From Pseudomonas sp. A-1 (GTDB lineage: Bacteria > Pseudomonadota > Gammaproteobacteria > Pseudomonadales > Pseudomonadaceae), in the NCBI RefSeq assembly GCF_004801855.1, contig NZ_SSTC01000013.1:1-64000 (forward strand): a stretch of DNA of 64,000 nt, read 5' to 3'. The notes below the pieces were generated by a model that was not told the origin of the DNA, did not search any database, and saw nothing but the letters and a program-made list of their open reading frames with translations. The position numbers and the translations under genes are program-made. Every line of letters starts with the position of its first letter. The stretch's first letter is position 1. Positions 49,081 through 57,915 of this stretch are shown piece after piece.

Positions 49081-49140
49081 GGTGCGCACGGCGCACCCTA
49101 CAGAGTGGCGGCGTTGGGCGTAGGGTGCGCCATGCGCACC
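49081..49140. repeat. Dispersed palindromic repeat (GTAGGGTGCGC type) beside metR
   Basis: Arms at 49081-49101 and 49120-49140 are inverted copies with one mismatch of the unit also found before recO. The element starts only 22 bp upstream of the metR start codon, so it lies in the metR leader. Confidence 0.75.
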
Positions 49141-49191
49141 AGTCTGACCTGTTGGTGTCGTGAGTAAAATTGTAGATCATCACGAATATAT

Positions 49192-49204
49192 TGAGTTTGT
49201 CTCA
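49192..49204 (+). promoter_or_regulatory. Candidate MetR operator upstream of metE
   Basis: TGAG-TTTGT-CTCA is a perfect 4+5+4 dyad, the same geometry as the MetR consensus TGAA-N5-TTCA but with G/C in the fourth position. It lies 53 bp upstream of the metE ATG in the AT-rich part of the metR-metE gap. Confidence 0.4.
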
Positions 49205-49256
49205 TGTGGTGGCGACTGTCGACAATGACCGCCATCACCAACACGGAGACAGACAA

Positions 49257-51560
49257 ATGGCATTGGCGCACACCCTCGGCTTCCCGCGTATCGGCCGCGA
49301 CCGCGAGCTGAAGAAGGCCCTCGAGGCCTACTGGAAGGGCGAGCTGGACGAGGCCGGGCTGCGCGCGGTGGGCCGCCAGCTGCGCGCCGCGCACTGGCAG
49401 CTGCAGCAGGAGGCCGGCATCGAGCTGCTGCCGGTCGGCGACTTCGCCTGGTACGACCAGGTGCTCAACCACTCCTTGATGTTCGGCGTGGTGCCCGAGC
49501 GCTTCCGTGGCGCCGACGGCCGCGTCACCCTCGACACCCTGTTCGCCATGGCCCGCGGCGCCAGCGGCGGCTGCTGCGGCGGTGGCGGTGCGCAGGCGCT
49601 GGAGATGACCAAGTGGTTCGACACCAACTACCACTACCTGGTCCCCGAGTTCAGCCGCGACCAGCAGTTCCGCCTGAGCTGGGAGCAGCTGTTCGAGGAG
49701 GTCGCCGAGGCCCGTGAACTGGGCCATGCGGTCAAGCCGGTGCTGATCGGCCCGCTGACCTACCTGTGGCTGGGCAAGGTGCGCGGCGACGAGTTCGACA
49801 AGCTGGAACTGCTCGAGCGCCTGCTGCCGGTGTACGGCGAGGTGCTCGGCCGCCTGGCCGGCCTCGGTGTGGAGTGGGTGCAGATCGACGAGCCGATCCT
49901 CGGCCTCGACCTGCCGCAGGACTGGAAGAGCGCCTTCGAGCGCGCCTACAACCTGCTGCAGGCGCCGACTCCGCAGAAGCTGCTGACCACCTACTTCGCC
50001 GGCCTGGAGGACAACCTCGGCCTGGCCGCCAACCTGCCGGTGGCCGGCCTGCACCTCGACCTGGTGCGCGCGCCCGAGCAGTTCCCGGCGATCCTCGACC
50101 GCCTGCCGGCCTACAAGGTGCTGTCGCTCGGCGTGGTCAACGGCCGCAACGTCTGGCGCTGCGACCTGGAGCAAGCTCTTGAGGTGCTGCGCGAGGCGCA
50201 GGCGCGGGTGGGCGAGCGCCTGTGGGTGGCGCCGTCCTGCTCGCTGCTGCACAGCCCGGTGGATCTGAACCGCGAGGACCGCCTGGACGCCGAGCTGAAA
50301 GGCTGGCTGGCCTTCGCCGTACAGAAGTGCGAGGAGGTGGCGCTGCTGGCCCGCGCCCTCAATCATCCCGAGGATGCCCTGGTGCAGGCCGCGCTGGGCG
50401 ACAGCCGCGCGGTGCAGCAGGCGCGTGCCCAGTCGCCACGCATCCACAATCCGGCGGTGCAGGCCCGTCTGGCGCAGGTGGTGCCGGCCGACAGCCGCCG
50501 CGCCAGCCCGTTCGCCGAACGCATCGTGCGGCAGCGTGCGCGCCTCGATCTGCCGGCGTTCCCGACCACCACCATCGGCTCCTTCCCGCAGACCGCGGCG
50601 ATCCGTCTGGCACGGCAGTCGTACAAGCTGGGCAAGCTCGGCGAGGCCGACTACACCGAGGCCATGCAGGCCGAGATCCGCCATGCGGTGAGCGTGCAGG
50701 AGAAGCTGGGGCTGGACGTGCTGGTGCACGGCGAGGCCGAGCGCAACGACATGGTCGAGTACTTCGCCGAGCAGCTCGACGGCTACGCCTTCACCCGCTT
50801 CGGCTGGGTGCAGAGCTACGGCTCGCGCTGCGTCAAGCCGGCGATCATCTATGGCGACCTGAGCCGGCCGCGGCCGATGACCGTGGAGTGGATCCGCTAC
50901 GCGCAGAGCCTGACCGCCAAGCCGATGAAGGGCATGCTGACCGGCCCGGTGACCATGCTGATGTGGTCGTTCCCGCGCGAGGACGTCAGCCGCGAGGTGC
51001 AGGCGCGCCAGCTGGCGCTGGCGATCCGCGACGAGGTGCAGGATCTGGAGGCGGCCGGCATCCGGATCATCCAGATCGACGAGGCAGCGTTCCGCGAGGG
51101 CCTGCCGCTGCGCCGCGGCGCCTGGCAGCACTACCTGGACTGGGCGGTGGAGGCCTTCCGCCTGTGCGCCAGCGGGGTGGATGACGCCACGCAGATCCAC
51201 ACCCACATGTGCTACAGCGAGTTCAACGACGTGATCGAGGCCATCGCGGCGATGGACGCCGACGTCATCACCATCGAGACCTCGCGCTCGCAGATGGAGC
51301 TGCTGGAGGCCTTCGAGGCGTTCGAGTATCCCAACGAGATCGGCCCGGGCGTCTACGACATCCACTCGCCGCGAGTGCCGACGGTGGCGGAGATGGTCGC
51401 GCTGCTGGAGAAGGCGGCGGAGCGCATCCCCGCCGAGCGGCTGTGGGTCAACCCCGACTGCGGCCTGAAGACCCGCGGCTGGGGGGAAACCTTTGCAGCG
51501 CTGGAGCACATGGTCAGTGCGGCGCGCCAGCTGCGCGGCAAGGCGCAGGCGGCGGCGTAG
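49257..51560 (+). CDS. metE: Cobalamin-independent methionine synthase
   Basis: The 767-residue enzyme transfers a methyl group from methyltetrahydrofolate to homocysteine without B12. The N-terminal half starts [23 protein letters not shown] and contains [17 protein letters not shown]. The C-terminal catalytic half carries the zinc ligands in [10 protein letters not shown] and [11 protein letters not shown] and the substrate region [10 protein letters not shown]. The Cys-Cys glycine loop (GGCCGGGG, about residue 104) is also seen in other Pseudomonas MetE and is not an insertion. The start follows a GGAGAC site. No cobalamin riboswitch is visible in the leader. Confidence 0.97.
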   Translation: MALAHTLGFPRIGRDRELKKALEAYWKGELDEAGLRAVGRQLRAAHWQLQQEAGIELLPVGDFAWYDQVLNHSLMFGVVPERFRGADGRVTLDTLFAMARGASGGCCGGGGAQALEMTKWFDTNYHYLVPEFSRDQQFRLSWEQLFEEVAEARELGHAVKPVLIGPLTYLWLGKVRGDEFDKLELLERLLPVYGEVLGRLAGLGVEWVQIDEPILGLDLPQDWKSAFERAYNLLQAPTPQKLLTTYFAGLEDNLGLAANLPVAGLHLDLVRAPEQFPAILDRLPAYKVLSLGVVNGRNVWRCDLEQALEVLREAQARVGERLWVAPSCSLLHSPVDLNREDRLDAELKGWLAFAVQKCEEVALLARALNHPEDALVQAALGDSRAVQQARAQSPRIHNPAVQARLAQVVPADSRRASPFAERIVRQRARLDLPAFPTTTIGSFPQTAAIRLARQSYKLGKLGEADYTEAMQAEIRHAVSVQEKLGLDVLVHGEAERNDMVEYFAEQLDGYAFTRFGWVQSYGSRCVKPAIIYGDLSRPRPMTVEWIRYAQSLTAKPMKGMLTGPVTMLMWSFPREDVSREVQARQLALAIRDEVQDLEAAGIRIIQIDEAAFREGLPLRRGAWQHYLDWAVEAFRLCASGVDDATQIHTHMCYSEFNDVIEAIAAMDADVITIETSRSQMELLEAFEAFEYPNEIGPGVYDIHSPRVPTVAEMVALLEKAAERIPAERLWVNPDCGLKTRGWGETFAALEHMVSAARQLRGKAQAAA

Positions 51561-51570
51561 AGCACAGCTC

Positions 51571-51737
51571 GATCGTTCCCAGGCTCCGGCGTGGGAACGA
51601 CATGCCGGGCGCTCCTGCGCCCCGGTCGATCACGACAGTCCCACGCGCCGGCTGAAGGTGGACAACGCTGCGCGGTTGTCCAGCCTGCGCCTGGCCCCGA
51701 TTCGTAGGGTAGAAGACTCGCGCAGCGATCTTCTACC
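51571..51737. repeat. Cluster of three dispersed palindromes between metE and mhpR
   Basis: Three palindromic units follow one another: GTTCCCAGGCTCC...GTGGGAAC starting at 51571, similar to the element after pdxJ; TGGACAAC/GTTGTCCA at 51659-51682; and GGTAGAAGA/TCTTCTACC at 51708-51737. They occupy the gap between the convergent metE and mhpR genes and may serve as a bidirectional terminator. No T tract is present. Confidence 0.65.
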
Positions 51738-51754
51738 AGTCTCCAGCGCTGGGC

Positions 51755-52570
51755 TCAGGACAGCACCGGCCCGGCCTGCTCGCGTTCGCGGATGCCCTGT
51801 TCGATGGTGGCGGCGACCCGCTGCAGCGCCGGCAGGTAGCGCTGGGCGGCCTGCTCGATGGTCATCGCCTTGAGCACGTAGACCAGGTTGAGGCAGCCGT
51901 AGACCCGCTGTTCGCCGCAGATCGGCACGGCGATGGAGGCGATGCGCTCCTCGGTGTTCCAGCTGCCGTAGTTCTCGCCGTAGCCGCGGTGGCGGGTGCG
52001 GCGCAGCAGGTTGTCCAGCGCCACCGGGTTGCGCGCCAGGCGGCTCTCCTCGTCGTCGCGCCTGGCCAGCAGTTCGACGATGCGCTCGCGCTCGGCCTCC
52101 GGGCAGAACGCCAGGTAGGCCAGGCCGGTGGCGGTGATCAGCATCGGCAGGCGGCGGCCGACCATCGAGCGGTGGAACGACAGGCGGCTGAAACGGTGGG
52201 TGGTCTCGCGCACCACCATGGCGTCGACGTCCAGGGTGCACAGGTCGGTCGGCCAGTGCACCTCCTGCAGCAGCTCGGCCAAGAGCGGCGCGCCCAGCTC
52301 GGAAATCCACTGCTCGTCGCGGAAGCCCTCGCTCAGTTCGCGCACCTTGAGGTTGAGGCGGAAGCTGTCGTCCGACTCGCTGCGCCGCACGTAGCCTTCG
52401 TCCTGCAGGGTCTCCAGCAGGCGGCGCACGGTGGTGCGGTGCAGGCCGGTCAGCTCGGCCAGCCTGGCCGGGCTGGCGCCGCCGTCCACCCGGTTGAGGG
52501 CATTGAGGATCTGCAGGCCGCGGGTCAGGCCGCGGACGGTCTTGTATTCGGTTTCGCGCGTGCTGCTCAT
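51755..52570 (-). CDS. mhpR: IclR-family regulator of the aromatic operons (MhpR-like)
   Basis: The 271-residue protein has an N-terminal winged helix-turn-helix (GLQILNALNRVDGGASPARLAELTGLHRTTVRRLLETL, split across about 18-55) and an IclR effector domain with the GRRLPMLITATGLAYLAF loop near 130. It reads away from the dioxygenase operon. E. coli MhpR is an IclR-type activator that binds a GTGCAC...GTGCAC palindrome, and two such palindromes precede the two operons here. The inducer is likely a phenylpropanoid-type acid, but this is not shown. No good ribosome-binding site precedes the ATG. Confidence 0.85.
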   Translation of the reverse strand: MSSTRETEYKTVRGLTRGLQILNALNRVDGGASPARLAELTGLHRTTVRRLLETLQDEGYVRRSESDDSFRLNLKVRELSEGFRDEQWISELGAPLLAELLQEVHWPTDLCTLDVDAMVVRETTHRFSRLSFHRSMVGRRLPMLITATGLAYLAFCPEAERERIVELLARRDDEESRLARNPVALDNLLRRTRHRGYGENYGSWNTEERIASIAVPICGEQRVYGCLNLVYVLKAMTIEQAAQRYLPALQRVAATIEQGIREREQAGPVLS

Positions 52571-52745
52571 CTTGCGGTTACCAGGAGGCCGGTCCGGTTT
52601 GCCGATATTCAACCACGCCGGCCGCGTGCCGGCCCAGCGTCCGGGCGCGCCGCGCCGGCGGATTTCCCCAGCCGGAAAAGGGGCTTTGCGCCGCCGGCAG
52701 GTGCCGCGCCCGGGGCTGCAGGCCGCGAAGATCCCCGCCTTTCGA

Positions 52746-52831
52746 TGAAAAATCCTTTCAAAACAATCACGTGCACATAGTGCACGCAAGGACAGATAGT
52801 TTTTTTCCTTCCCGGGGCACGCCCCTAGAAT
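52746..52831 (+). promoter_or_regulatory. MhpR-type operator and promoter of the mhpB operon
   Basis: The palindrome CGTGCAC-ATA-GTGCACG spans 52770-52786, closely like the E. coli MhpR operator. A TAGAAT -10 lies at 52826-52831 with no good -35, as expected for an activator-dependent promoter; the operator centre is about 60 bp upstream of the predicted start. The upstream 41-bp block (52746-52786) recurs before mhpD with four mismatches. A leader of about 160 nt then runs to mhpB. The rest of the 428-bp gap (52571-52745) shows nothing recognisable. Confidence 0.75.
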
Positions 52832-52998
52832 GGCCACCGTAGGTTCTGAACAAAAAACAACCAGGTGAGCTGCCTGCCAGCCGGCGAGTGGCAGCGGCGC
52901 TGCCCGGCGGGCAACCGCGGCCAGCCACGGCAACCCACCTGACTCGTTGCGCTTTGGTCTGCGGAGACGCCCTGGTCTCCCGCGATCACGGAGGTTTC

Positions 52999-53937
52999 AT
53001 GACTGTAAAACTCAAATGCCTGTCGCACACCCCCCTGCGCGGTCTCAACGACCCGGGTGCAGAGGTGGTCGCCGAAGTCGATGCCGCACTGGCCAAGGCG
53101 CGCGCCGAGGTCGAGGCCTTCGATCCCGAGCTGATCGTGATCTTCGCCCCCGATCACTACAACGGCCTGTTCTACGATCTGATGCCTCCGTTCGTGATCG
53201 CCACCGCCGCCGAGTCGGTGGGCGACTACCTGACCCAGCCCGGCCCGCTGTCGGTGGACCGCGAGCTGGCCCTCGAGCTGACCCGCCACGTGCTCGACAG
53301 CGACGTCGACATCGCCCTGTCGCACCGCCTGCAGGTGGACCACGGCTGCACCCAGACCCTCGAAGAGCTGACCGGCAGCATCGACCGCTACCCGGTGATC
53401 CCGATCATCGTCAACTCGGTGGCGCCGCCGTTCGCCCCCTACCGCCGCATCCGCAAGCTCGGCGAGGCGGTCGGCCGCTTCATCGCCAGGCTGGACAAGC
53501 GCGTGCTGATCCTCGGCACCGGCGGCCTGTCCCACGAGCCGCCGGTCCCGCTGCTGGCCGACGCTCCCGAGGCCATCGCCGAATTCCTCATCGCCGGGCG
53601 CAACCCGACTCCGGAGGCGCGCGCCGCCCGTCAGGAGCGCACCATCGCCGCCGGCAAGATCTACGGCACCGAACTGTCGGCGCAGACCCCGCTGAACGCC
53701 GAGTGGGACCTGGGCTTCGTCGACCTGCTGCTCAGCGGCCGCCTCGAGGCGATCGACGAGTTCAAGATCGAGGAGATCTCCAAGGCCGCCGGCCGCTCGG
53801 CCCACGAGGTGCGCACCTGGGTCGCCGCCTTCTGCGCCCTGGCCGCCACCGGTGCCTACACCGCCCGCCTGGACTACTACCGGGCGATCAACGAATGGAT
53901 TGCCGGTTATGGCGTGGTGAGCGCCGAGCAGGCCTGA
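52999..53937 (+). CDS. mhpB: Extradiol (LigB-type) ring-cleavage dioxygenase, MhpB-like
   Basis: The 312-residue Fe(II) enzyme belongs to the class III extradiol dioxygenases. Catalytic His115 (LQVDHGCTQ) and His179 (GTGGLSHEP) fall at the same numbers as in E. coli 2,3-dihydroxyphenylpropionate 1,2-dioxygenase, and FAPDHYNGLFYDLMPPF near 49-65 matches its metal site. It should open a 3-substituted catechol with a carboxylated side chain next to the hydroxyls. It has a GGAGG ribosome-binding site and is first of four genes, with its hydroxylase, reductase and hydrolase downstream. Confidence 0.92.
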   Translation: MTVKLKCLSHTPLRGLNDPGAEVVAEVDAALAKARAEVEAFDPELIVIFAPDHYNGLFYDLMPPFVIATAAESVGDYLTQPGPLSVDRELALELTRHVLDSDVDIALSHRLQVDHGCTQTLEELTGSIDRYPVIPIIVNSVAPPFAPYRRIRKLGEAVGRFIARLDKRVLILGTGGLSHEPPVPLLADAPEAIAEFLIAGRNPTPEARAARQERTIAAGKIYGTELSAQTPLNAEWDLGFVDLLLSGRLEAIDEFKIEEISKAAGRSAHEVRTWVAAFCALAATGAYTARLDYYRAINEWIAGYGVVSAEQA

Positions 53938-54014
53938 CCCCGCCGGGTCAACGCCATCCACAACAAGAGTGCGTCAGCCGCTGCGTGTGTCGCGGCGCGA
54001 AAGAGGTCAGAGAC

Positions 54015-55211
54015 ATGAGCCACATCGAAACCCAGATCCCCAGCGAAGCCGAAATCGTCGCCCGCGCCGAAGCGCTGATCCCGCGCCTGCGCGAGCGTGC
54101 CGAGGCCTGCGAGAAGGCGCGCATGGTGCCCAAGGAAACCATTGCCGATTTCCAGGAAGCCGGCTTCTTCAAGATCCTGCAGCCCAAGCGCTGGGGCGGC
54201 TACGAGATGAGCCCCAACGTGCTGAACAGGGTGCTGATGGAACTGGCCCGCGGCTGCCCGTCCAGCGCCTGGAACGTGATGGTGCTCGGCGTGCATCCCT
54301 TCGAGGTGGGCCTGCTCGACCCGCGCTGCGGCGACGAGCTGTGGGGTGACGACAACACCCGCCTGGTGTCCTCCTCCTACGCGCCGTTCGGCACCGTCAA
54401 GCGCGCCGAGGGTGGCTACGTGCTCAACGGCGAGTGGCTGACCTCCAGCGGCTGCGACCACGCCGCCGGCGGTGCCTTCCTCGGCGGCCGGGTGGCCAAC
54501 GACCAGGGCGAAATGGAGTTCCGCTCGTTCTGGGTGCAGCGCAGCGACTTCGAGATCGTCGACGACTGGCACGTGGTCGGCCTGGCCGGCACCGGCAGCA
54601 AGAAGCTGATCATCAAGGAAGTCTTCGTTCCCGAGTACCGCAGCCACGTGATCGCGGCCTACGACCAGGAGTCGCACGGTCACGTCGACAACCTGTTCAA
54701 GATGCCGTTCTTCTTCGTGTTCTACGCCGCGGTGTCCTCGGTGATCATCGGCATGGCGCGCGGCATGGTCGACCTGTACATCGAACACATGATGCCGCGG
54801 CAGAACCTCAACCAGGCGGTCGGCGCCGCGGTCAACGACCCGTTCATCAAGAACCGCCTGGGCGAGGCCTACGCCAAGATCGTCGCCTGCCAGGCGCGCG
54901 TGCTGCAGAACACCGACGAGGCCTGGCAGTATGCCTCGCGCGGCGAGCTGGTGCCGCTGGACGTGCGCGTGCGCCACTTCGCCACCAATCAGTTCACCGG
55001 TGGCGAGTGCTTCGATGCGGCCCACATGATCTTCAAGAAGACCGCCACCCGTGGCGTGTGGCTGAGCAGCCCGATGCAGCGCCAGATGCGCGACATCCTG
55101 GTCGGCGCCAACCACATCACCCAGAACCAGGACAACATCGGCGACCTGCTCGGCGGCCAGCTGCTCGGCAACCCGATGCCGGCGGCCAACCCGTTCGGCG
55201 TCAAGGTCTGA
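54015..55211 (+). CDS. Two-component flavin-dependent phenol monooxygenase, oxygenase component (HsaA-like)
   Basis: The 398-residue protein has the acyl-CoA dehydrogenase fold used by group D flavin monooxygenases. Visible blocks are the N-terminal helical domain (ETIADFQEAGFFKILQPKRWGG, residues 41-62), the GEWLTSSGCDHA flavin-binding beta domain near 144, DDWHVVGLAGTGSKK near 188, and a C-terminal DILVGANHITQN. Length and pattern resemble HsaA, which hydroxylates a steroid phenol to a catechol, and the 4-hydroxyphenylacetate oxygenase C2. It uses reduced flavin from the reductase encoded next. Here it replaces the FAD/NADH hydroxylase MhpA expected in an mhp operon, so it should supply the catechol for MhpB. 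The substrate is not proven. Confidence 0.85.
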   Translation: MSHIETQIPSEAEIVARAEALIPRLRERAEACEKARMVPKETIADFQEAGFFKILQPKRWGGYEMSPNVLNRVLMELARGCPSSAWNVMVLGVHPFEVGLLDPRCGDELWGDDNTRLVSSSYAPFGTVKRAEGGYVLNGEWLTSSGCDHAAGGAFLGGRVANDQGEMEFRSFWVQRSDFEIVDDWHVVGLAGTGSKKLIIKEVFVPEYRSHVIAAYDQESHGHVDNLFKMPFFFVFYAAVSSVIIGMARGMVDLYIEHMMPRQNLNQAVGAAVNDPFIKNRLGEAYAKIVACQARVLQNTDEAWQYASRGELVPLDVRVRHFATNQFTGGECFDAAHMIFKKTATRGVWLSSPMQRQMRDILVGANHITQNQDNIGDLLGGQLLGNPMPAANPFGVKV

Positions 55212-55274
55212 TTTGTCAAAGAAGGGCGGGGCAGCGACCCCGCCCACTTCTGCCTGCTGCGTGAGAAACCGATC

Positions 55275-55832
55275 ATGAGCCAACAGATCAACCAACTGCT
55301 CGACTGGGTGCCCAACGCCGAGCTGGCCGGCCTGCCGGTGGTCAGCCCCGACGACCATCGCGTCGGCATGCGCAACCTGGCCGCCGCGGTGACCATCATC
55401 ACCGCCCGCGACGGCGACACCCAGCTGGGCCTGACCGCCACCGCGGTGTGTTCGGTGACCGCCGAACCGCCGCGCCTGGTGGTGTTCGTCAACAAGAAGG
55501 TCGCCGCCAGCGAGGCCATCCTCAACAGCGGCGCGCTGTGCGTGAACGTGCTGTCCGCCGAGCAGGAGCACGAGGCCAGGGTGTTCGCCGGCATGGTCGA
55601 GGGCGTCCACGGCGAGGCGCGCTTCGAGCACGGCCAGTGGCGCGACCTGGCCAGCGGCGTGCCGGTGCTCGACGGCGCCCTGGCCAACTTCGATTGCCGG
55701 GTGGTCAAGGTGTTCGACGAGAGCACCCACCACGCCTTCCTCTGCGAGGTCCTGGCCACCCGAGGCCAGCAGGGCGGCGAGCCGCTCCTGTACCTGAACG
55801 GCGCCTTCCGCCGTCTCGCCCCCCAAGCCTGA
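55275..55832 (+). CDS. Flavin reductase component (HpaC/HsaB family)
   Basis: The 185-residue protein has the split-barrel flavin reductase fold: [16 protein letters not shown] near 35, [23 protein letters not shown] near 55-77 for flavin binding, and [11 protein letters not shown] near 94. It uses NAD(P)H to reduce free FMN or FAD and passes it to the monooxygenase encoded just upstream. The N-terminal extension of about 25 residues ([15 protein letters not shown]) is longer than in HpaC. It lies between the oxygenase and mhpC genes in the same operon. Confidence 0.88.
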   Translation: MSQQINQLLDWVPNAELAGLPVVSPDDHRVGMRNLAAAVTIITARDGDTQLGLTATAVCSVTAEPPRLVVFVNKKVAASEAILNSGALCVNVLSAEQEHEARVFAGMVEGVHGEARFEHGQWRDLASGVPVLDGALANFDCRVVKVFDESTHHAFLCEVLATRGQQGGEPLLYLNGAFRRLAPQA

Positions 55833-55849
55833 ATTCGAGGAGTCAGTTG

Positions 55850-56713
55850 ATGACCAGCACCACCCTGAGCGAAGCCTCCACCAGCAAGTTCGTGCGTATC
55901 CAGGACGGCGAGCTCGACCTCAACATCCACTACAACGACTGCGGCGCAGGTGCCGAAACCGTGGTCATGCTGCACGGCTCCGGTCCCGGCGCCAGCGGCT
56001 GGGCCAACTTCAACCGCAACATCGAGCCGCTGGTGAGCGCCGGCTACCGGGTGATCCTCATGGACTGCCCGGGCTGGAGCAAGAGCGACTCGATCGTCTG
56101 CACCGGTTCGCGCTCCGACCTCAACGCCCGCGTGCTCAAGGGCCTGGTCGATGCGCTGGATCTGGACCGCGTGCACATCCTCGGCAACTCGATGGGCGGT
56201 CACAGCGCCGTGGCCTTCGCCCTGGCCAACCCGCAGCGCGTCGGCAAGCTGGTGCTGATGGGTGGTGGTACCGGCGGCATGAGCCCGTTCGTGCCGATGC
56301 CGACCGAAGGCATCAAGCTGCTGCAGGGCCTGTACCGCGAGCCGACCATCGACAACCTGAAGAAGATGATGAACATCTTCGTCTACGACCCCAGCGACCT
56401 CACCGAGGAGCTGTTCCAGGCGCGCCTGGACAACATGCTGGCGCGTCGCGACCACCTGGAAAACTTCGTCAAGAGCCTCGACGCCAACCCGAAGCAGTTC
56501 CCCGACTTCAGTCCGCGCCTGGCCGAGATCAAGGCGCCGACCCTGGTCATCTGGGGTCGCAATGACCGCTTCGTGCCGATGGACACCGGCCTGCGCCTGA
56601 TCGCCGGCATCCCCAACTCGCAGCTGCACGTGTTCAACGGCTGCGGCCACTGGGCGCAGTGGGAGCACGCCGACAAGTTCAACCGCATGGTGCTGGACTT
56701 CCTGACCCACTGA
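55850..56713 (+). CDS. mhpC: Meta-cleavage product hydrolase, MhpC-like
   Basis: The 287-residue alpha/beta hydrolase splits the C-C bond of the ring-opened product into 2-hydroxypenta-2,4-dienoate and a carboxylic acid. The nucleophile is Ser114 in [10 protein letters not shown], the acid Asp is in WGRNDRFVP near 242, and the His is in [10 protein letters not shown] near 267. The oxyanion block [10 protein letters not shown] near 42-51 is typical of this subfamily. It has a GAGGAG ribosome-binding site and ends the first operon, with a terminator hairpin downstream. Confidence 0.93.
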   Translation: MTSTTLSEASTSKFVRIQDGELDLNIHYNDCGAGAETVVMLHGSGPGASGWANFNRNIEPLVSAGYRVILMDCPGWSKSDSIVCTGSRSDLNARVLKGLVDALDLDRVHILGNSMGGHSAVAFALANPQRVGKLVLMGGGTGGMSPFVPMPTEGIKLLQGLYREPTIDNLKKMMNIFVYDPSDLTEELFQARLDNMLARRDHLENFVKSLDANPKQFPDFSPRLAEIKAPTLVIWGRNDRFVPMDTGLRLIAGIPNSQLHVFNGCGHWAQWEHADKFNRMVLDFLTH

Positions 56714-56788
56714 TCCGCTTCTCGCCGGCGCCTCGCCGCCGGCCACGGTTATCGGTCTACCCGGCCTCTGGCTGAAGCCGGGTTTCCT

Positions 56789-56842
56789 GCCTGTACCACC
56801 CGTCCGCCGGCACACCGGAGCGCGGGCCGGTACAGGCTTTTT
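56789..56842 (+). terminator. Terminator of the mhpB-mhpC operon
   Basis: GCCTGTACC (56789-56797) pairs with GGTACAGGC (56829-56837) around a GC-rich loop, followed by five T residues and ATT. A smaller hairpin (ACCCGGC/GCCGGGT, 56759-56783) precedes it. Its T tract is only five bases upstream of the promoter block of the second operon. Confidence 0.75.
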
Positions 56843-56846
56843 ATTG

Positions 56847-56933
56847 TGAAAAATCCTTTTAAAACAACGATGTGCACATAGTGCACGTTCGGGCGGTTTT
56901 TCATTGTCGGGGTTTTTCGGCCGTTCCTATACT
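56847..56933 (+). promoter_or_regulatory. MhpR-type operator and promoter of the mhpD operon
   Basis: The palindrome GTGCAC-ATA-GTGCAC is at 56872-56886, within a 41-bp block (56847-56887) that repeats the one before mhpB. A TATACT -10 is at 56928-56933 with a partial TTGTCG -35. Operator-to--10 distance is within one base of the first copy. A leader of about 143 nt with a CTGTCGG/CCGACAG hairpin (56998-57014) leads to mhpD. Confidence 0.75.
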
Positions 56934-57082
56934 CGGCGCGACAACAAAGGCCCCACGGCTGCTGCGGACAACCTGAGCAGGTCTGACCGCGGCTTTCCTG
57001 TCGGCCACCGACAGCTTCCGGCCTCGATTCGCCATGCGAGTCGCCGGCGGCCCCCCGAATTGCGCGCACCCGAGGTTAAGTC

Positions 57083-57877
57083 ATGAGCGTGACCCAACAG
57101 ACCCTGGAACAACTGGCCGCCGCCCTGCGCGGCGCCGAGGCGAGCGGGGAGGCCGTCGAGCCGCTGTGCGCTCTGATCGGCGAGGACAACGGCGCGGCGG
57201 CCTACGCCATCCAGCGCCTCAACGTCGCCCACGGCGTCGCCGCCGGGCGCCGCGTGGTCGGCCGCAAGATCGGCCTGACCAATCCCAAGGTGCAGGCCCA
57301 GCTCGGCGTCGACCAGCCGGACTTCGGCACCCTGTTCGCCGACATGGGCTACGGCGACAACGAGGTGGTGCCGTTCGGCCGCGTGCTGCAGCCGAAGATC
57401 GAGGCCGAGATCGCCCTGATCCTCGCCAAGGATCTGCCGCGCGCCGACACCACCTTCGCCGAGCTGCTCGACGCCACCGGCTGGGTGCTGCCGGCGCTGG
57501 AGATCGTCGGTTCCCGCGTGCAGGGCTGGAACATCCGCTTCGTCGACACCGTGGCCGACAACGCCTCCAGCGGCTGCTACGTGCTCGGCGGCCCGGCGCG
57601 GCGCATCGCTGATGTCGACCTGCGCCAGGCAGCCATGTCCATGACCCGCAACGGTGAGATCGTTTCCAGCGGCAGCGGCGCCGAATGCCTCGGCCATCCG
57701 CTGAACGCCGCGGTATGGCTGGCGCGCACCATGGCCCGCCTGGGTGAGCCGCTCAAGGCCGGCGACCTGATCCTCACCGGCGCCCTCGGCCCGATGGTCG
57801 GCGTGGCCGCCGGCGACCGCTTCGAGGCGGTGATCGACGGCATCGGCCAGGTCGGCGTCAGCTTCAGCGCCGAGTGA
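57083..57877 (+). CDS. mhpD: 2-keto-4-pentenoate (2-hydroxypentadienoate) hydratase
   Basis: The 264-residue enzyme adds water to 2-hydroxypenta-2,4-dienoate, giving 4-hydroxy-2-oxovalerate. It shows the hydratase/decarboxylase family blocks [28 protein letters not shown] (about 58-85), [16 protein letters not shown] near 112 with the metal-binding glutamates, and [17 protein letters not shown] near 232. It is first in the second operon. The upstream leader has no strong ribosome-binding site beyond CGAGGTTAAG. Confidence 0.94.
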   Translation: MSVTQQTLEQLAAALRGAEASGEAVEPLCALIGEDNGAAAYAIQRLNVAHGVAAGRRVVGRKIGLTNPKVQAQLGVDQPDFGTLFADMGYGDNEVVPFGRVLQPKIEAEIALILAKDLPRADTTFAELLDATGWVLPALEIVGSRVQGWNIRFVDTVADNASSGCYVLGGPARRIADVDLRQAAMSMTRNGEIVSSGSGAECLGHPLNAAVWLARTMARLGEPLKAGDLILTGALGPMVGVAAGDRFEAVIDGIGQVGVSFSAE

Positions 57878-57915
57878 TTTCCTCGCCCGATCCGGGTGCA
57901 GCAGTGAGACCAGAC

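Noticed and set aside
49560-49600. Cys-Cys-Gly-rich loop in MetE as an odd insertion
   Set aside because: I recall the same loop in other Pseudomonas MetE proteins, so it is normal for the genus.
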